Positions 8,689 through 18,212 are shown, numbered from the stretch's first letter. The stretch is 64,000 nucleotides of DNA from an uncultured Helicobacter sp. (GCF_937906905.1 NZ_CALERY010000027.1:48393-112392); one strand, 5' to 3'. Notes: generated by a model not told the origin, from the letters alone. Program-made: numbers and translations.

Positions 8689-9873
8689 ATGCGTGCGCTA
8701 CTTTTCTCTACACTTTTGTGCTTATCGTTTGTGGCAGCTCATGCCGCACCAGAAGATTCCAAGCTTCTTGAATCCTTTGCCGATTCTAATAGCCCTAGCC
8801 CAAGTAGCATGCAGACAAGCACGGAGCAGATTCTGCACCTCCAAAACATCACACCAGAATCCATTCTCCAGTCCCCAATCTACATCGGGCAGAAGATCCC
8901 TATCACTTATCGTGTGCTATTTTTCAACAATGCCTCGCTCAATCAAAGCTCTTTCAAAGAAAAAACCACCACAAACGCAATTACACTCGAGAATCCAAAC
9001 CAGCCATGGCAGGAGGCTAGCACAGGAGAGCCCGCCCAAAACCCGCAAAACCAAAAATCCTATGAGATCACCTATATCTTCAAAATCAAAACCCCAAATG
9101 CACGCATTCCAGCATTTGAAGTCTCTGCGATTTCTGCTGATGGTGCATATATCGATGTCGCCACAAGCGAAGCACTCACGCTTAGCGCCATAGATCTCTA
9201 CCAGAATAAAAACTATGTCGGCGTGGTGGGACAAGACCTCCAGCTAGGGATCTACAAAGCCAAACCCTATGATGAGCACAATAACCTAATCGCCTTTGAA
9301 CTCATCGCCAAGCAGGCAAATCTCGAAGATTTTAAACTTCCAAATATCGAAAAGCAAGGGATTGAACGATCAAGCTTTAATCTCGCAGAATCCAGGGCGA
9401 TTTTTTATGCGATTCTGCCCCGCAGTATGCAAAATCTCCTACTCGAGTATTTCTCCACACAGACAAACCGCTTCGAACAAGTGCGAATCCCTGTTGTGCC
9501 AGTGGTTGAGGGGGTTACCACACAAGAGAATCTAAAGCCCAAAAATACCTATCTTATCTACCGAGCACTCGCACTTGCTGGCGTGGCGATTAGCTTTTTT
9601 GTGCTGGCATTTTTTGCCAAGCGCTTGCGTAAAGTGCTTATCGCCATTGGTGTGTGTGTGCTGCTCTATCTGCTCTATCAACTACTCTACACAAAAACTG
9701 CCATGATTGATGCCCAGACCAAAATCTGGATTCTACCGACACACAACTCCACACTACTAGAGGAAACAAGCGCCGCCATGGAAGTGAAAATCATCGGCGA
9801 ACACGACAAATACTACAAAATCAGCACACCCGCGGAAACAATAGGCTGGATTAGGAAAGACGATGCGAAATAA
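8689..9873 (+). CDS. Secreted membrane-anchored protein with SH3-like C-terminus
   Basis: The 394-residue protein has a signal peptide (MRALLFSTLLCLSFVAAHA), a periplasmic region of about 270 residues with beta-rich segments resembling BatD-type domains, a membrane helix with a second hydrophobic stretch (about 298-345), and a C-terminal domain ending in YYKISTPAETIGWIRK, which resembles a bacterial SH3 fold. It overlaps plsC by 11 bases. H. pylori has a hypothetical gene in the same place between ctpA and plsC. A cell-envelope role is inferred from topology only. Confidence 0.75.
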   Translation: MRALLFSTLLCLSFVAAHAAPEDSKLLESFADSNSPSPSSMQTSTEQILHLQNITPESILQSPIYIGQKIPITYRVLFFNNASLNQSSFKEKTTTNAITLENPNQPWQEASTGEPAQNPQNQKSYEITYIFKIKTPNARIPAFEVSAISADGAYIDVATSEALTLSAIDLYQNKNYVGVVGQDLQLGIYKAKPYDEHNNLIAFELIAKQANLEDFKLPNIEKQGIERSSFNLAESRAIFYAILPRSMQNLLLEYFSTQTNRFEQVRIPVVPVVEGVTTQENLKPKNTYLIYRALALAGVAISFFVLAFFAKRLRKVLIAIGVCVLLYLLYQLLYTKTAMIDAQTKIWILPTHNSTLLEETSAAMEVKIIGEHDKYYKISTPAETIGWIRKDDAK

Positions 9874-10756
9874 GCTTAAAGGAATTTATGAGCTACTTCT
9901 CATTGGCGTAGGGCTTGCGATTATCATTTGCTTTATCTTCCTTAATCGCAAGAAAAATAACGCCCGCAGCACGCGCATGAGCTGTCATACATTTTTTACA
10001 CTAGCAAACATTCGGCTTGAGCAACTAGGGGAGTTTGATGAGAGCGCTGACCTTATCATTATGAATCACCAAAGCGTCGCAGATATCCTCTGCCTAGAAG
10101 CCTACCACCCACGCAATATCTGCTGGGTAGCCAAAAAGCAGCTAGGGGAGATTCCATTTTATGGCTACGCACTCACAGGTCCAGAGATGATTCTAATCGA
10201 CAGGGAAGACAAGCGCGGGCTCGCACTCCTGCTAGGCATGGTTAGAGAGAAGCTCGCCCAAAAGCGCCCGATTGTGATTTTCCCAGAAGGCACACGCAGC
10301 AAGGGGGGTGAGCGATTTTTACGCTTCAAGCCTGGTGCAAAGATAATCGCCGAGAAATTCAATCTCAAAATCCAGCCAATCGTGCTGGTCAATACGCGAA
10401 GAATTTTTAACTCCTCGCCCTTAGAAGCAACAAGCAATCGTGCGCGCATGATTGCGCTAAAGCCTTTTACTCTTGATGAAATGCCAAGCAAAGAAGTCTT
10501 CTACCACTCTAGCGACTCACTTGATCGCGCCAAAACCCTAGCGCACAAACAAGCACGCAAAACGCGAGGGCTAGCATGTATTGTAGATTCTGGTGCGGAA
10601 TCCACAGAATCCATGTCAGCAAATCAAACAACCCAACCCCAGCAAGCTACCACACAGGAATCGCAGCAGAATCTACGGCAAGATTCGTGGTATGAGCAGC
10701 TTGAGCAGTGTATGCAAGAAGTCTATACCCGCCACTACAACGAGCTAAATCACTAG
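9863..10756 (+). CDS. plsC: 1-acyl-sn-glycerol-3-phosphate acyltransferase
   Basis: PlsC adds the second acyl chain to lysophosphatidic acid at the inner membrane, giving phosphatidic acid. A membrane helix occupies about residues 9-27. The catalytic HX4D motif is NHQSVAD (H69, D74), and the glycerol-phosphate-binding motif FPEGTRSKGG follows near residue 140. At 297 residues it is about 50 longer than usual: a Gln/Ser/Thr-rich segment (about 240-275) is inserted before the C-terminal tail. The segment contains several AGAATC/GATTCT hexamers, so it may be a recent low-complexity expansion. Confidence 0.93.
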   Translation: MRNKLKGIYELLLIGVGLAIIICFIFLNRKKNNARSTRMSCHTFFTLANIRLEQLGEFDESADLIIMNHQSVADILCLEAYHPRNICWVAKKQLGEIPFYGYALTGPEMILIDREDKRGLALLLGMVREKLAQKRPIVIFPEGTRSKGGERFLRFKPGAKIIAEKFNLKIQPIVLVNTRRIFNSSPLEATSNRARMIALKPFTLDEMPSKEVFYHSSDSLDRAKTLAHKQARKTRGLACIVDSGAESTESMSANQTTQPQQATTQESQQNLRQDSWYEQLEQCMQEVYTRHYNELNH

Positions 10757-10859
10757 CTCCCACCAGAATCTATATCCAGCAAGATTCCAGCCATGCTCTC
10801 GCCACATAAGCAAATGCCAACAGGTATCCAGAACCACAGACAACACACAAGCTACATAT

Positions 10860-10880
10860 AGCGCCAGAGTCGTTGGCGCT
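10860..10880. terminator. Hairpin between convergent plsC and the U32-family gene
   Basis: The seven-base arms AGCGCCA and TGGCGCT flank a seven-base loop, exactly at the stop of the minus-strand gene. There is no long T run on either side, so it would be a weak or Rho-assisted two-way terminator. Confidence 0.5.
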
Positions 10881-12241
10881 TACTCTACAATCTCTTGACG
10901 CAAAAAGCTAAAAGGCGGTAGAGGCAACGGGAGCTTGAAAGCATTGACATTGCCGCTATGGATAGATTCTAGCTCTTTGCCATCTTGGGTTAGAATCTTA
11001 TCAAAGCGCATTTTCTTTACCAAACGCTTTTGCCCACCCTGCTCTATCTCCTCCTCATAAATCTCCCCTAGCTCACTTTGACCACACTCCACATGCGCAC
11101 CAAAAGGCAACACAATTTCTTTGGATTCTCCCACTCGAATAGTATGCTTACAGAGCGCAAACTCGCCCCCCTCTAGCACTTCGGCATTGACCTGGTAACT
11201 GCCCTCACTTATGGCAGTCAAATGATTTTGCGTGGTATTTTTCTCATAAGGTCGGCTGATGATATATCCATTAGTGAAGCCACGATTTTTCAAAGTATTT
11301 AGCTCAAATGCGTAAAAACTAGAATCTAACTCCCCTCTATAATAGTCATCAACAGCAGCACGATAGGCTCTAGCTGTGATTGCCGCGTAGTAATGTGATT
11401 TCGTGCGTCCCTCAATCTTAAGTGCATCTACTGCGCCAGAATCTAAAATCTCCTTAATATGTGCGCTTAGATTTAAATCCTTAGAATTAAAGATATGTGT
11501 GCCTAGCCCCTCTTGCTCTTCAAGCCTCATCATCACGCCATTGTCCGGGTTTTTGACAAATAGTTCCTTGCCATTAAATTTGACAAGGCTATCGCTTGCC
11601 TCATCGCGCACGAAATACTCATAATCAAATCGGCAGTCATTCGCGCAGCTCCCGCGATTTGGCACGCGCCCAGACTGCAATGCAGAGATAAGGCAGCGCC
11701 CAGAAAAAGCAAAGCACATGCTCCCATGCACAAAAATCTCTAGCTCCAAATCCGGCAAATGCTTTTTAATCTCTCTAGCATCTTTTAGACTAAGCTCGCG
11801 TGCGGCGACGATACGCTTCACGCCCATTTCATAAAAAACTTCTGCATCAAGCACATTAAGGACATTAGCCTGGGTGGAGAGATGGATTGGGATTTGTGGG
11901 ACGAGCTTTTTAGCCAATCTTACAACACCCGGTGCGGCGACAATAAATGCATCAGGAGCTAGATCTGCCATTTTTAGAATATGAGATTCTAGGAGCTTTA
12001 GCTGGTTATTGAAGGGAAATCCATTTATGGTTACAAAGACCTTTTTCCCCAATGCATGGGCATATCGCACACCCTCTGCGAAATCCTCATAGCTAAACTC
12101 TTTTCCCGCTCTCGTGCGTAGCGAAAAGTGGCTCACTCCACCATAGACCGCATCTGCGCCATAGGCGAGCGCGATTTTTAGCTTAGCAAGATTGCCTGCA
12201 GGAGAGAGAATCTGCACTTTTTTATCCATGCTACTACCCAT
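10880..12241 (-). CDS. U32 peptidase family / tRNA hydroxylation protein (TrhP/YegQ-like)
   Basis: Members of the U32 family were first described as collagenases; several are now known to act in tRNA uridine hydroxylation (TrhP). The N-terminus VQILSPAGNLAKLKIALAYGADAVYGG and the cysteine-bearing FSGRCLISALQSGR and NRGSCANDCRFDY segments are typical. I place the start at 12241 because the longer frame (to 12436) would overlap cheZ by over 120 bases with non-conserved sequence; an AAGGA lies 12 bases before this ATG, and a second ATG is at 12229. It is the last gene of the rpsA-serA-cheZ run. The H. pylori homologue is also next to cheZ. Its actual substrate in Helicobacter is unknown to me. 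Confidence 0.85.
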   Translation of the reverse strand: MGSSMDKKVQILSPAGNLAKLKIALAYGADAVYGGVSHFSLRTRAGKEFSYEDFAEGVRYAHALGKKVFVTINGFPFNNQLKLLESHILKMADLAPDAFIVAAPGVVRLAKKLVPQIPIHLSTQANVLNVLDAEVFYEMGVKRIVAARELSLKDAREIKKHLPDLELEIFVHGSMCFAFSGRCLISALQSGRVPNRGSCANDCRFDYEYFVRDEASDSLVKFNGKELFVKNPDNGVMMRLEEQEGLGTHIFNSKDLNLSAHIKEILDSGAVDALKIEGRTKSHYYAAITARAYRAAVDDYYRGELDSSFYAFELNTLKNRGFTNGYIISRPYEKNTTQNHLTAISEGSYQVNAEVLEGGEFALCKHTIRVGESKEIVLPFGAHVECGQSELGEIYEEEIEQGGQKRLVKKMRFDKILTQDGKELESIHSGNVNAFKLPLPLPPFSFLRQEIVE

Positions 12242-12308
12242 GCTTTGCTCTATTCCTTTCTTATTGCCTTTGCTTGATTCACAGATTCTGTATTTAGGCA
12301 GATTTGGG

Positions 12309-13019
12309 CTATTTTTTCTGTCCAAATGAAGCGATGAGATTTTCAATATCCTCGGCATCTGCGATATTTGGATTATTATCACCTGTGATATACACCGCAG
12401 AGGCGACTCGCTTGCTGTCTTCAATTTTACTTTCAAAAAGCGAGTTCATATACTGCGCGAGCGCACGCATGACATTGATGACACGCTCAATGCGTTGGCG
12501 GTTAATATCCTGGAACTGCATGATATCCATCGCCTGCAAAATTGCATCTGAGCAGTTATTTGCACTATCTGTAATTGCTGCGACTTCTTTGCGCATAGCC
12601 TGGGTGGATTCTAGTGCATGTTTAAAACTCTCCACATGCAAGAAATGCTCGGTAAGCTTTGTAAAAAGCTCTTCTTGCGCGACAAAATATTCTTTCATTT
12701 TTTTAGTAGATTTGACAATGGATTCTGCATTTGAGCTGATGATATCTAGCTGATCGAACACCTCGCCTGCTTTAACCTCCGTATCGCGCGTAACATCATC
12801 TAGCTGATGAACAACCTTATGATCCTTGTCTGGTGGAGGCGGTGGCCAGCTTTTGGCAGCATGGACACGGAAGTCGTTGGGATCGAATCTCATCTCCCCA
12901 GCCTCTTCGCCTGCCCCCTCATCTACCCCTACACCTGCTTGGCTAGAATCTAGCGAGTCAATATCCTGCAGTCCAGAATCCTCCCCACTCATCAACGCAT
13001 CGAGCTCTTCTTGTGTCAT
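12309..13019 (-). CDS. cheZ: CheZ-type chemotaxis phosphatase
   Basis: CheZ dephosphorylates CheY-P and so resets flagellar switching. The 236-residue protein is long-helical. The key segment is IMQFQDINRQRIERVINVM, with the catalytic pair D171 and Q175 in the D-x3-Q spacing of E. coli CheZ. The C-terminus ends in an acidic amphipathic peptide (ADAEDIENLIASFG), matching the CheY-binding tail. The N-terminus, MTQEELDALMSGED, resembles the CheY-binding motif of FliM (xQEEIDALL). This remote type corresponds to H. pylori HP0170, as I recall it. It lies 48 bases after serA on the same strand. Confidence 0.88.
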   Translation of the reverse strand: MTQEELDALMSGEDSGLQDIDSLDSSQAGVGVDEGAGEEAGEMRFDPNDFRVHAAKSWPPPPPDKDHKVVHQLDDVTRDTEVKAGEVFDQLDIISSNAESIVKSTKKMKEYFVAQEELFTKLTEHFLHVESFKHALESTQAMRKEVAAITDSANNCSDAILQAMDIMQFQDINRQRIERVINVMRALAQYMNSLFESKIEDSKRVASAVYITGDNNPNIADAEDIENLIASFGQKK

Positions 13020-13067
13020 CGCTTATTCTCCCTTGCCTTTATCCCTTGTGAGTTACATCACATACCG

Positions 13068-14648
13068 CTAGATCACAACCATTTGCAACGAAATACACGC
13101 ACTAATACCAGAAAGCTCCTGCAAAACCTCTGCAGAAACCATATTATCCACAAGGATTACTGCAAGGGCTTCTTTTTTGGTATTGCGCGCGAGACGGAAG
13201 TCTGCAATATTGATTTGATGTTTGCCCAGAATCTGCCCCACACTGCCAATCACTCCGGGGACATCAGTGTTTTTAAATAGCAGCATGCGCCCTTTTGGCT
13301 CAATGAGCACTTCAAATTCATTGATAGCACTCACGCGGATAATATTATCATCAAATACCGTGCCAGAGACACTGATGCTGCCATTATTCGTGCGCGCAGT
13401 AAGAGTGATAAGGTTTTTATAAGTTTTTGAACCCTCGAGTGCTGTTTTTTGGATTTTGATCCCACGATCCTGGGCAATAAATGGCGCATTGATATAGTTT
13501 ATCTTATCATCAAGCGAGGGTTTAAGCACGCCTACAACCGCATAGGTTTCAAGAGAATCCACATATTTGCTAATCTCACCCTGCGCAGTAATCTCAAGAG
13601 AATTTAGCACGCTTTTATCAAGCTGGGAGCAGAGAAAGCCAAGCTTTTGTGTGAGTTCTGTGTATTGCGCGACAAATGCTGGAATCTGGGCAGTATTGGA
13701 GGGGAGATTGAGCGCATTTGGGTAGGAGATCCCGCGCGCAGCCTCCATAGCAGCTTGAGCTGCTTGCTTGGCAATTTCCTCCTGGGATTCTAGGGTATTA
13801 GCACCAATATGAGGGGTAACATAGACATTTGGCAAATCCAAAAGCTTACAAGTCGTGCCAGGCTCTTTTTCAAACACATCAATCCCCGCCCAGCGGATTT
13901 TCCCACTCACAAGCCCATCATATAAATCCTGCTCATTATAAAGTCCGCCACGCGCGCAGTTGATAAGAATCACTCCATCTTTCATTTTGGCAATTTCTTT
14001 AGCAGTGATCATATTCTTGGTCTCTGCATTTTTAGGCGTATGAATCGTGATGATATCGCAATGCAAAATCTCATCAAAATCTTTCACATAGCTAGCCCCT
14101 GCATTGATAGCTTTTGATGGATGGATATAGGGATCATAGGCAAGCACTTCCGCCTCGAATGCCTTGCAGCGGATTCCCACGCGCGAGCCGATATTCCCAA
14201 ATCCAATCACGCCCACACGCTTGCCCTTTAACTCTGTGCCATACCAATCCTCGCGCTTCCATTTTCGCTCGACTTTGAGTTGAGCATTTGCACCAGGAAA
14301 ATTTCGTATCGCACTTAGGATATGTGTCATAGTGAGTTCGACAGCAGCGATGGTGTTTGCAGTAGGAACATTCATCACTACAATCCCTTGCTTAGAGCAC
14401 GCATCAATATCGACATTATCCACGCCAACGCCCGCACGCACGATCGCTTTGAGGTTTGGAACATTTGCAAGAAACTCTTCTCCCACACTCGTGGAGCTAC
14501 GCGTGATAGCCACATCAGCATTATGCAAGGACTTTAGCAGCTCATCTTTAGGGAGTGTGGCGAGATTTAGCATAGCTATATCGCTCTGGGAGGAGAGCAT
14601 ATCTAAGCCCTTTTGGTGGATATGATCACATACGACTATCCTATACAT
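13068..14648 (-). CDS. serA: D-3-phosphoglycerate dehydrogenase
   Basis: SerA oxidises 3-phosphoglycerate with NAD, the first step of serine synthesis. The long (type 1) form has a substrate domain, the NAD domain with GVIGFGNIGSRVG (about 146-158), the catalytic Arg in NCARGGLYNE, Glu in DVFEKEP and His in TPHIGANT, then an intervening domain and a C-terminal ACT domain (about the last 75 residues) that usually senses serine. The start is set at 14648, where AAGGAG is six bases upstream; an ATG at 14651 and a TTG at 14654 are also in frame. It follows a small membrane-protein gene closely. Confidence 0.96.
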   Translation of the reverse strand: MYRIVVCDHIHQKGLDMLSSQSDIAMLNLATLPKDELLKSLHNADVAITRSSTSVGEEFLANVPNLKAIVRAGVGVDNVDIDACSKQGIVVMNVPTANTIAAVELTMTHILSAIRNFPGANAQLKVERKWKREDWYGTELKGKRVGVIGFGNIGSRVGIRCKAFEAEVLAYDPYIHPSKAINAGASYVKDFDEILHCDIITIHTPKNAETKNMITAKEIAKMKDGVILINCARGGLYNEQDLYDGLVSGKIRWAGIDVFEKEPGTTCKLLDLPNVYVTPHIGANTLESQEEIAKQAAQAAMEAARGISYPNALNLPSNTAQIPAFVAQYTELTQKLGFLCSQLDKSVLNSLEITAQGEISKYVDSLETYAVVGVLKPSLDDKINYINAPFIAQDRGIKIQKTALEGSKTYKNLITLTARTNNGSISVSGTVFDDNIIRVSAINEFEVLIEPKGRMLLFKNTDVPGVIGSVGQILGKHQINIADFRLARNTKKEALAVILVDNMVSAEVLQELSGISACISLQMVVI

Positions 14649-14663
14649 CATCAACTCCTTAAA

Positions 14664-15128
14664 CTAATAGGTGTAGGGTATCTCATAATACTGCAGCTCT
14701 TGGATAAGATTCTGGGCTTTGAGATACTCTTTGGGAATATAGACAACCAAATCAATAGAATTGGTGTTTTTACTATAAGCAAACTCGATATTTTTCTGTT
14801 TGAAAATTTCATTGAGACAGAAGAATAAATACTCATCTACCGCCGAGATGAAAAGTTTCTGTGGCACATCTTTGATCACAGGATCGACAAAATCCACAAA
14901 TGCTTCAAACTCTTGGGCTGGATAGGAATAGGCTTTGTTGAAGTGCTTAAGGTTATCAAGCCAGTTTTCTTTGGTGGGGATTGGAGCTTTTGCCACAGGC
15001 GCATCTGTCAAGAAATCAAACACAAGCTCTTTAGACAAAACTTCACTTTTATAGTGCAAGAGCCAGCCAATACTCCCCCCCACAAACACACTCGCAATAA
15101 GGACTATCCAAATAGATTTCGCGCCCAT
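14664..15128 (-). CDS. Small inner-membrane-anchored protein, conserved between rpsA and serA
   Basis: The 154-residue protein has a single N-terminal membrane helix (about residues 5-25, IWIVLIASVFVGGSIGWLL) followed by a soluble, acidic domain of about 125 residues with no motif I recognise. It sits nine to fifteen bases before serA and 17 bases after rpsA. H. pylori has a hypothetical gene in the same slot, so it is a real conserved gene. A seven-base G run falls within the membrane helix codons. Function unknown. Confidence 0.8.
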   Translation of the reverse strand: MGAKSIWIVLIASVFVGGSIGWLLHYKSEVLSKELVFDFLTDAPVAKAPIPTKENWLDNLKHFNKAYSYPAQEFEAFVDFVDPVIKDVPQKLFISAVDEYLFFCLNEIFKQKNIEFAYSKNTNSIDLVVYIPKEYLKAQNLIQELQYYEIPYTY

Positions 15129-15145
15129 GACCTCACTCTGTGATG

Positions 15146-16798
15146 TTAGATTTTGCCTTTAAGCTTATCGCCAAGCGTCATTTTGTCATCAGCGCTGTTG
15201 AATGCTTGGATTTCTTCTTTTTGCTTCTGCTTCTCTAGTTTTCGCACAGACACGCGCACGCGATTGCTCTGCTTATCGATTGATACAATCACACACTCAA
15301 TCTCCGCACCCTGCTCAATCTCTTCTTTTTTCAGCGGATAGAGATCTTCGTTGCGAATAAGCGCGTCCATACCATCAACATCAATAAACACTCCAAAATC
15401 TTTGCAGTCAATCACCTTGCCTTTGACGATATCATCGACTTTATGCGCTTTGCCAAATTTTTCTGCTGGGGATTCTTCCAGGGCTTTTTTACTAAGAGAT
15501 ATTCGCTGATTTGTATTATCGATTTTAATAATACGCACTTCAATCTCTTCACCCACTTTAAAGACATCTTTACATTTCGTGCCTTTATCCCAAAACGCAT
15601 CTTCATTATGCAGTAGCCCATCGACTTCGCCCAGATTCACAAACGCACCAAAATCCGTAAGCGTAGCGACTTTACCTTTAATAATGTCATTTGCCTTATG
15701 CTGTTTAGCAAAGTTATCAAAAGGCTTTTCAAGAAGACTTTTAAGCGAAACGCGTAGGCGGCGGTTTGTAGGATCGATTTCAATGACTTCCACATCGATT
15801 TCATCGCCCACCTTTAGGAAATCCCCAGGGTGCTTGATGTTTTTATCCCATGAGATCTCAGAGATATGCAAGAATCCTTCCACATCATTACCAATATCAA
15901 CAAATGCTCCATACGCCTCGATATTGCTGACAACGACTTTTATTGTGTAACCCTTTTTAAGCTCTTTTTGCACTTCTTGCCATGGATCTTGTGTGGCTGC
16001 TTTTATGGAGAAAGATAGGCGCTTTTTCTCCTCATCATAGCCAACAACCTTAAGCGAGACGCTATCGCCCTCTTTGTAATGTTTTGTCGTATTGACCGGA
16101 CCTCGGTGGCTGATTTCTGTGTAATGCACAAGCCCTTTCACACCATCAACCTCGACAAAAATCCCAAAACTTGCCGTGCCTCGAACCACACCTTGTAGCA
16201 CTTGATCGCGCTTTTCAAGGAGTTTTTTCACGCCCTCTGCCTGCTGGACATCATCAATCTCAAAAAATCTCTTGCGGGAGACGACGATAGAGTGCTCATC
16301 TGGACGCACATCAATAATACATGCCCGAATAGTTTGCCCAATGTTTTTAGCAGAATCTTTGAGTGCTGCCATCGCACGCGGCATGAAATAATCCACGCCA
16401 TCTGCCTCTATAATATACCCACCTTTGTTTTTGCGGATAATCTTACCCTCTATGACTTTGTCTTTGAAATCGCTACCTAGATCTTTGATTTTCTGCTCGA
16501 TATTAGCAAGCTTTATCGCCTTTTTATACGATACGCTCGGGCGCTCTCCCCTACCGCTAGAAACAAACACCACAATTTCATCGCCCACTTTAAAAGGATT
16601 ATTCTTGTCCTTGTCGATAACCTCACTTATACTCAATGATCCCTCGACCTTCTCGCCCACATCTACAAGAATCCTATCTTCTTGCACAGCGATGACGCGC
16701 CCTGTTTTTATCTGTCCAGATTCTCCTTTGCTCTCGCTTTCTGCGAGCATTTTGGCGAACTCGCCATTATCTTCAATATCTTCCAAAACTTTCAACAT
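15146..16798 (-). CDS. rpsA: 30S ribosomal protein S1
   Basis: S1 binds mRNA on the small ribosomal subunit and helps initiation. The 550-residue protein is built of repeated S1 (OB-fold) domains. At least five clear ones carry the family pattern, for example GIFVEVDGVKGLVHYTEIS, GAFVDIGNDVEGFLHISEIS, GAFVNLGEVDGLLHNED and GVFIDVDGMDALIRNED; the N-terminal two are more diverged. It heads a five-gene minus-strand run to the U32-family gene. A TAAAAT box lies about 30 bases upstream. Confidence 0.97.
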   Translation of the reverse strand: MLKVLEDIEDNGEFAKMLAESESKGESGQIKTGRVIAVQEDRILVDVGEKVEGSLSISEVIDKDKNNPFKVGDEIVVFVSSGRGERPSVSYKKAIKLANIEQKIKDLGSDFKDKVIEGKIIRKNKGGYIIEADGVDYFMPRAMAALKDSAKNIGQTIRACIIDVRPDEHSIVVSRKRFFEIDDVQQAEGVKKLLEKRDQVLQGVVRGTASFGIFVEVDGVKGLVHYTEISHRGPVNTTKHYKEGDSVSLKVVGYDEEKKRLSFSIKAATQDPWQEVQKELKKGYTIKVVVSNIEAYGAFVDIGNDVEGFLHISEISWDKNIKHPGDFLKVGDEIDVEVIEIDPTNRRLRVSLKSLLEKPFDNFAKQHKANDIIKGKVATLTDFGAFVNLGEVDGLLHNEDAFWDKGTKCKDVFKVGEEIEVRIIKIDNTNQRISLSKKALEESPAEKFGKAHKVDDIVKGKVIDCKDFGVFIDVDGMDALIRNEDLYPLKKEEIEQGAEIECVIVSIDKQSNRVRVSVRKLEKQKQKEEIQAFNSADDKMTLGDKLKGKI

Positions 16799-16826
16799 CT
16801 CTATCGCCTTTGTAAAAAATGCCGCG

Positions 16827-16832
16827 ATTTTA
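16827..16832 (-). promoter_or_regulatory. Candidate -10 box for rpsA
   Basis: The minus strand reads GGTAAAAT, with TAAAAT at these bases and TSS expected about 20 bases before the rpsA start. An AT-rich stretch (AATAAAAGC, TTATAAATAAAGC) lies upstream. Confidence 0.4.
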
Positions 16833-16886
16833 CCTGGTATTTGCTTTTATTAAGCTTTATTTATAACAGGGATTTCACTAGCTTAG

Positions 16887-16919
16887 AGTATTTTAGATTC
16901 TAGCAGAATCTAAAATACT
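16887..16919. terminator. Perfect 15-base inverted repeat containing an AGATTCT/AGAATCT pair
   Basis: The arms 16887-16901 and 16905-16919 are exact complements with a three-base loop. The repeat overlaps the stop codon of the outer-membrane protein gene and lies upstream of rpsA. It probably ends the outer-membrane transcript, although no T run follows. The stem core is an inverted pair of the hexamer over-represented through the window. Confidence 0.6.
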
Positions 16920-18096
16920 AGAAATGATACTCCACATAGCCGCGGAAAATCATGTAACTCCCCATGTTTTGACCAAATCTCGAGGGAGCTTGGGTGGGAT
17001 TACTCATGCCCAATGCGCTGATACCCATGCGGACATTTTGTATCGGCATAATATCCATTCGTGCTTCCCAGTTTAGCACGCTCTGGGCACCAATAATACT
17101 CGTGCGAAACGCTCCATACAAACTAGCGTATTTCCAGAGATTTGCCGAAATGTAGGCATAGGGTGTAATTGCATTATAGTAGAATATCCCATCCGCACGC
17201 TCAAATGGCGTTTTTTGCCCAAAGCCATCGATATAAATCGCACCACCTTTTGGGGTGTTGATAATCCCAGCCCCTATACGCATACCTGCCCAATCAATTC
17301 CCCCCTCTGTCCAGATGACTCCGCCACCGCCACTATTAAGCGCTTTGCGCTGTTCGTTTAGCTCGACATAGGAAGTGAGATGGATAATCCCCTTAAATAA
17401 CACATTTTTCGTGATAGGGAGATTTAGCTCACCCCTAAGCCCCGGAGCGACGAAAAAATCTGGCACAAGATAGATATAGGGCGTAAGCGTAATGGGTGCT
17501 TGAGGGATCATGATATTAGCACGCAGGTAGAATGCCCCTCCCGTCCATTTGCCAACCTTGCCACTTTGATACTCGCCAAACACTTTATAATTCTGTGAGA
17601 AAAATGGCGTGATATAGGCATTGCGCAGCGACCATGAAAAAGCGAGTGAGAGATTTGGGATTTGCTCGTATTTTAGGAAAAGCCCCTCATTAAAATGCGT
17701 AATCCAGTCTTCATCGATGCGAAACCGCCCGATTGTCCCGCCAAAACGCTCGTATTGATTATAGTAGTCAGCATAGAGCTGTGGAGCTTCGAAATAAGTC
17801 TGTGCCTTGCGGAAGTCATCTCTCTGCCCCTCATAGAGCTTGGGGATAAGCCACAGCTCCGCACCAAATTTATAGCCCAGATACCGCCGCGACTCATAGC
17901 CCAGACTTAGGTTAATATCACCATAGGTGGGAGCTTTGTCAATCGACTGCTGGAAAAGTAGCCCAGCATGTCCGTAGATAAGCCCGCGTGCAAAAGCATC
18001 TTGAAATGAGTTTGCTGGAGCATCATTGAGCTTGAGGTCTGCCCCATACAGGAGTCCCACACCCAAGCAAACAAACACTAGCTTCCTTAGCCTCAT
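16918..18096 (-). CDS. Outer-membrane beta-barrel protein (Helicobacter Hof-like family)
   Basis: The protein has a signal peptide (MRLRKLVFVCLGVGLLYGA) followed by about 370 residues of alternating aromatic and polar beta strands, and ends in YVEYHF with the terminal phenylalanine typical of proteins inserted by the Bam machinery. Glycine and tyrosine are abundant. I chose the ATG at 18096 because AAGGA lies six bases upstream and the signal peptide starts there; the longer frame (to 18186) adds an unlikely N-terminus. It is monocistronic by position. It resembles the Hof outer-membrane proteins of H. pylori in style; the exact subfamily and any porin specificity are not determined. Confidence 0.8.
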   Translation of the reverse strand: MRLRKLVFVCLGVGLLYGADLKLNDAPANSFQDAFARGLIYGHAGLLFQQSIDKAPTYGDINLSLGYESRRYLGYKFGAELWLIPKLYEGQRDDFRKAQTYFEAPQLYADYYNQYERFGGTIGRFRIDEDWITHFNEGLFLKYEQIPNLSLAFSWSLRNAYITPFFSQNYKVFGEYQSGKVGKWTGGAFYLRANIMIPQAPITLTPYIYLVPDFFVAPGLRGELNLPITKNVLFKGIIHLTSYVELNEQRKALNSGGGGVIWTEGGIDWAGMRIGAGIINTPKGGAIYIDGFGQKTPFERADGIFYYNAITPYAYISANLWKYASLYGAFRTSIIGAQSVLNWEARMDIMPIQNVRMGISALGMSNPTQAPSRFGQNMGSYMIFRGYVEYHF

Positions 18097-18206
18097 CGCC
18101 ATTCCTTGTGAATTGATTGCCACATCACCAGCAAAAATAATGCCACTTTTGCAGTTTGATAATAAATCCACATAAAATCTGTGCAAAAATTGTTGATAAA
18201 CACCAT

Positions 18207-18212
18207 AGTATA
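18207..18212 (-). promoter_or_regulatory. Candidate -10 box for the outer-membrane protein gene
   Basis: The minus strand reads TATACT after a run of AAAAAAATA, about 110 bases before the chosen start. Confidence 0.35.

Noticed and set aside
10880..12436. Longer N-terminus for the U32-family gene
   Set aside because: The extra 65 residues overlap cheZ and do not resemble the family start; ATG 12241 fits better.
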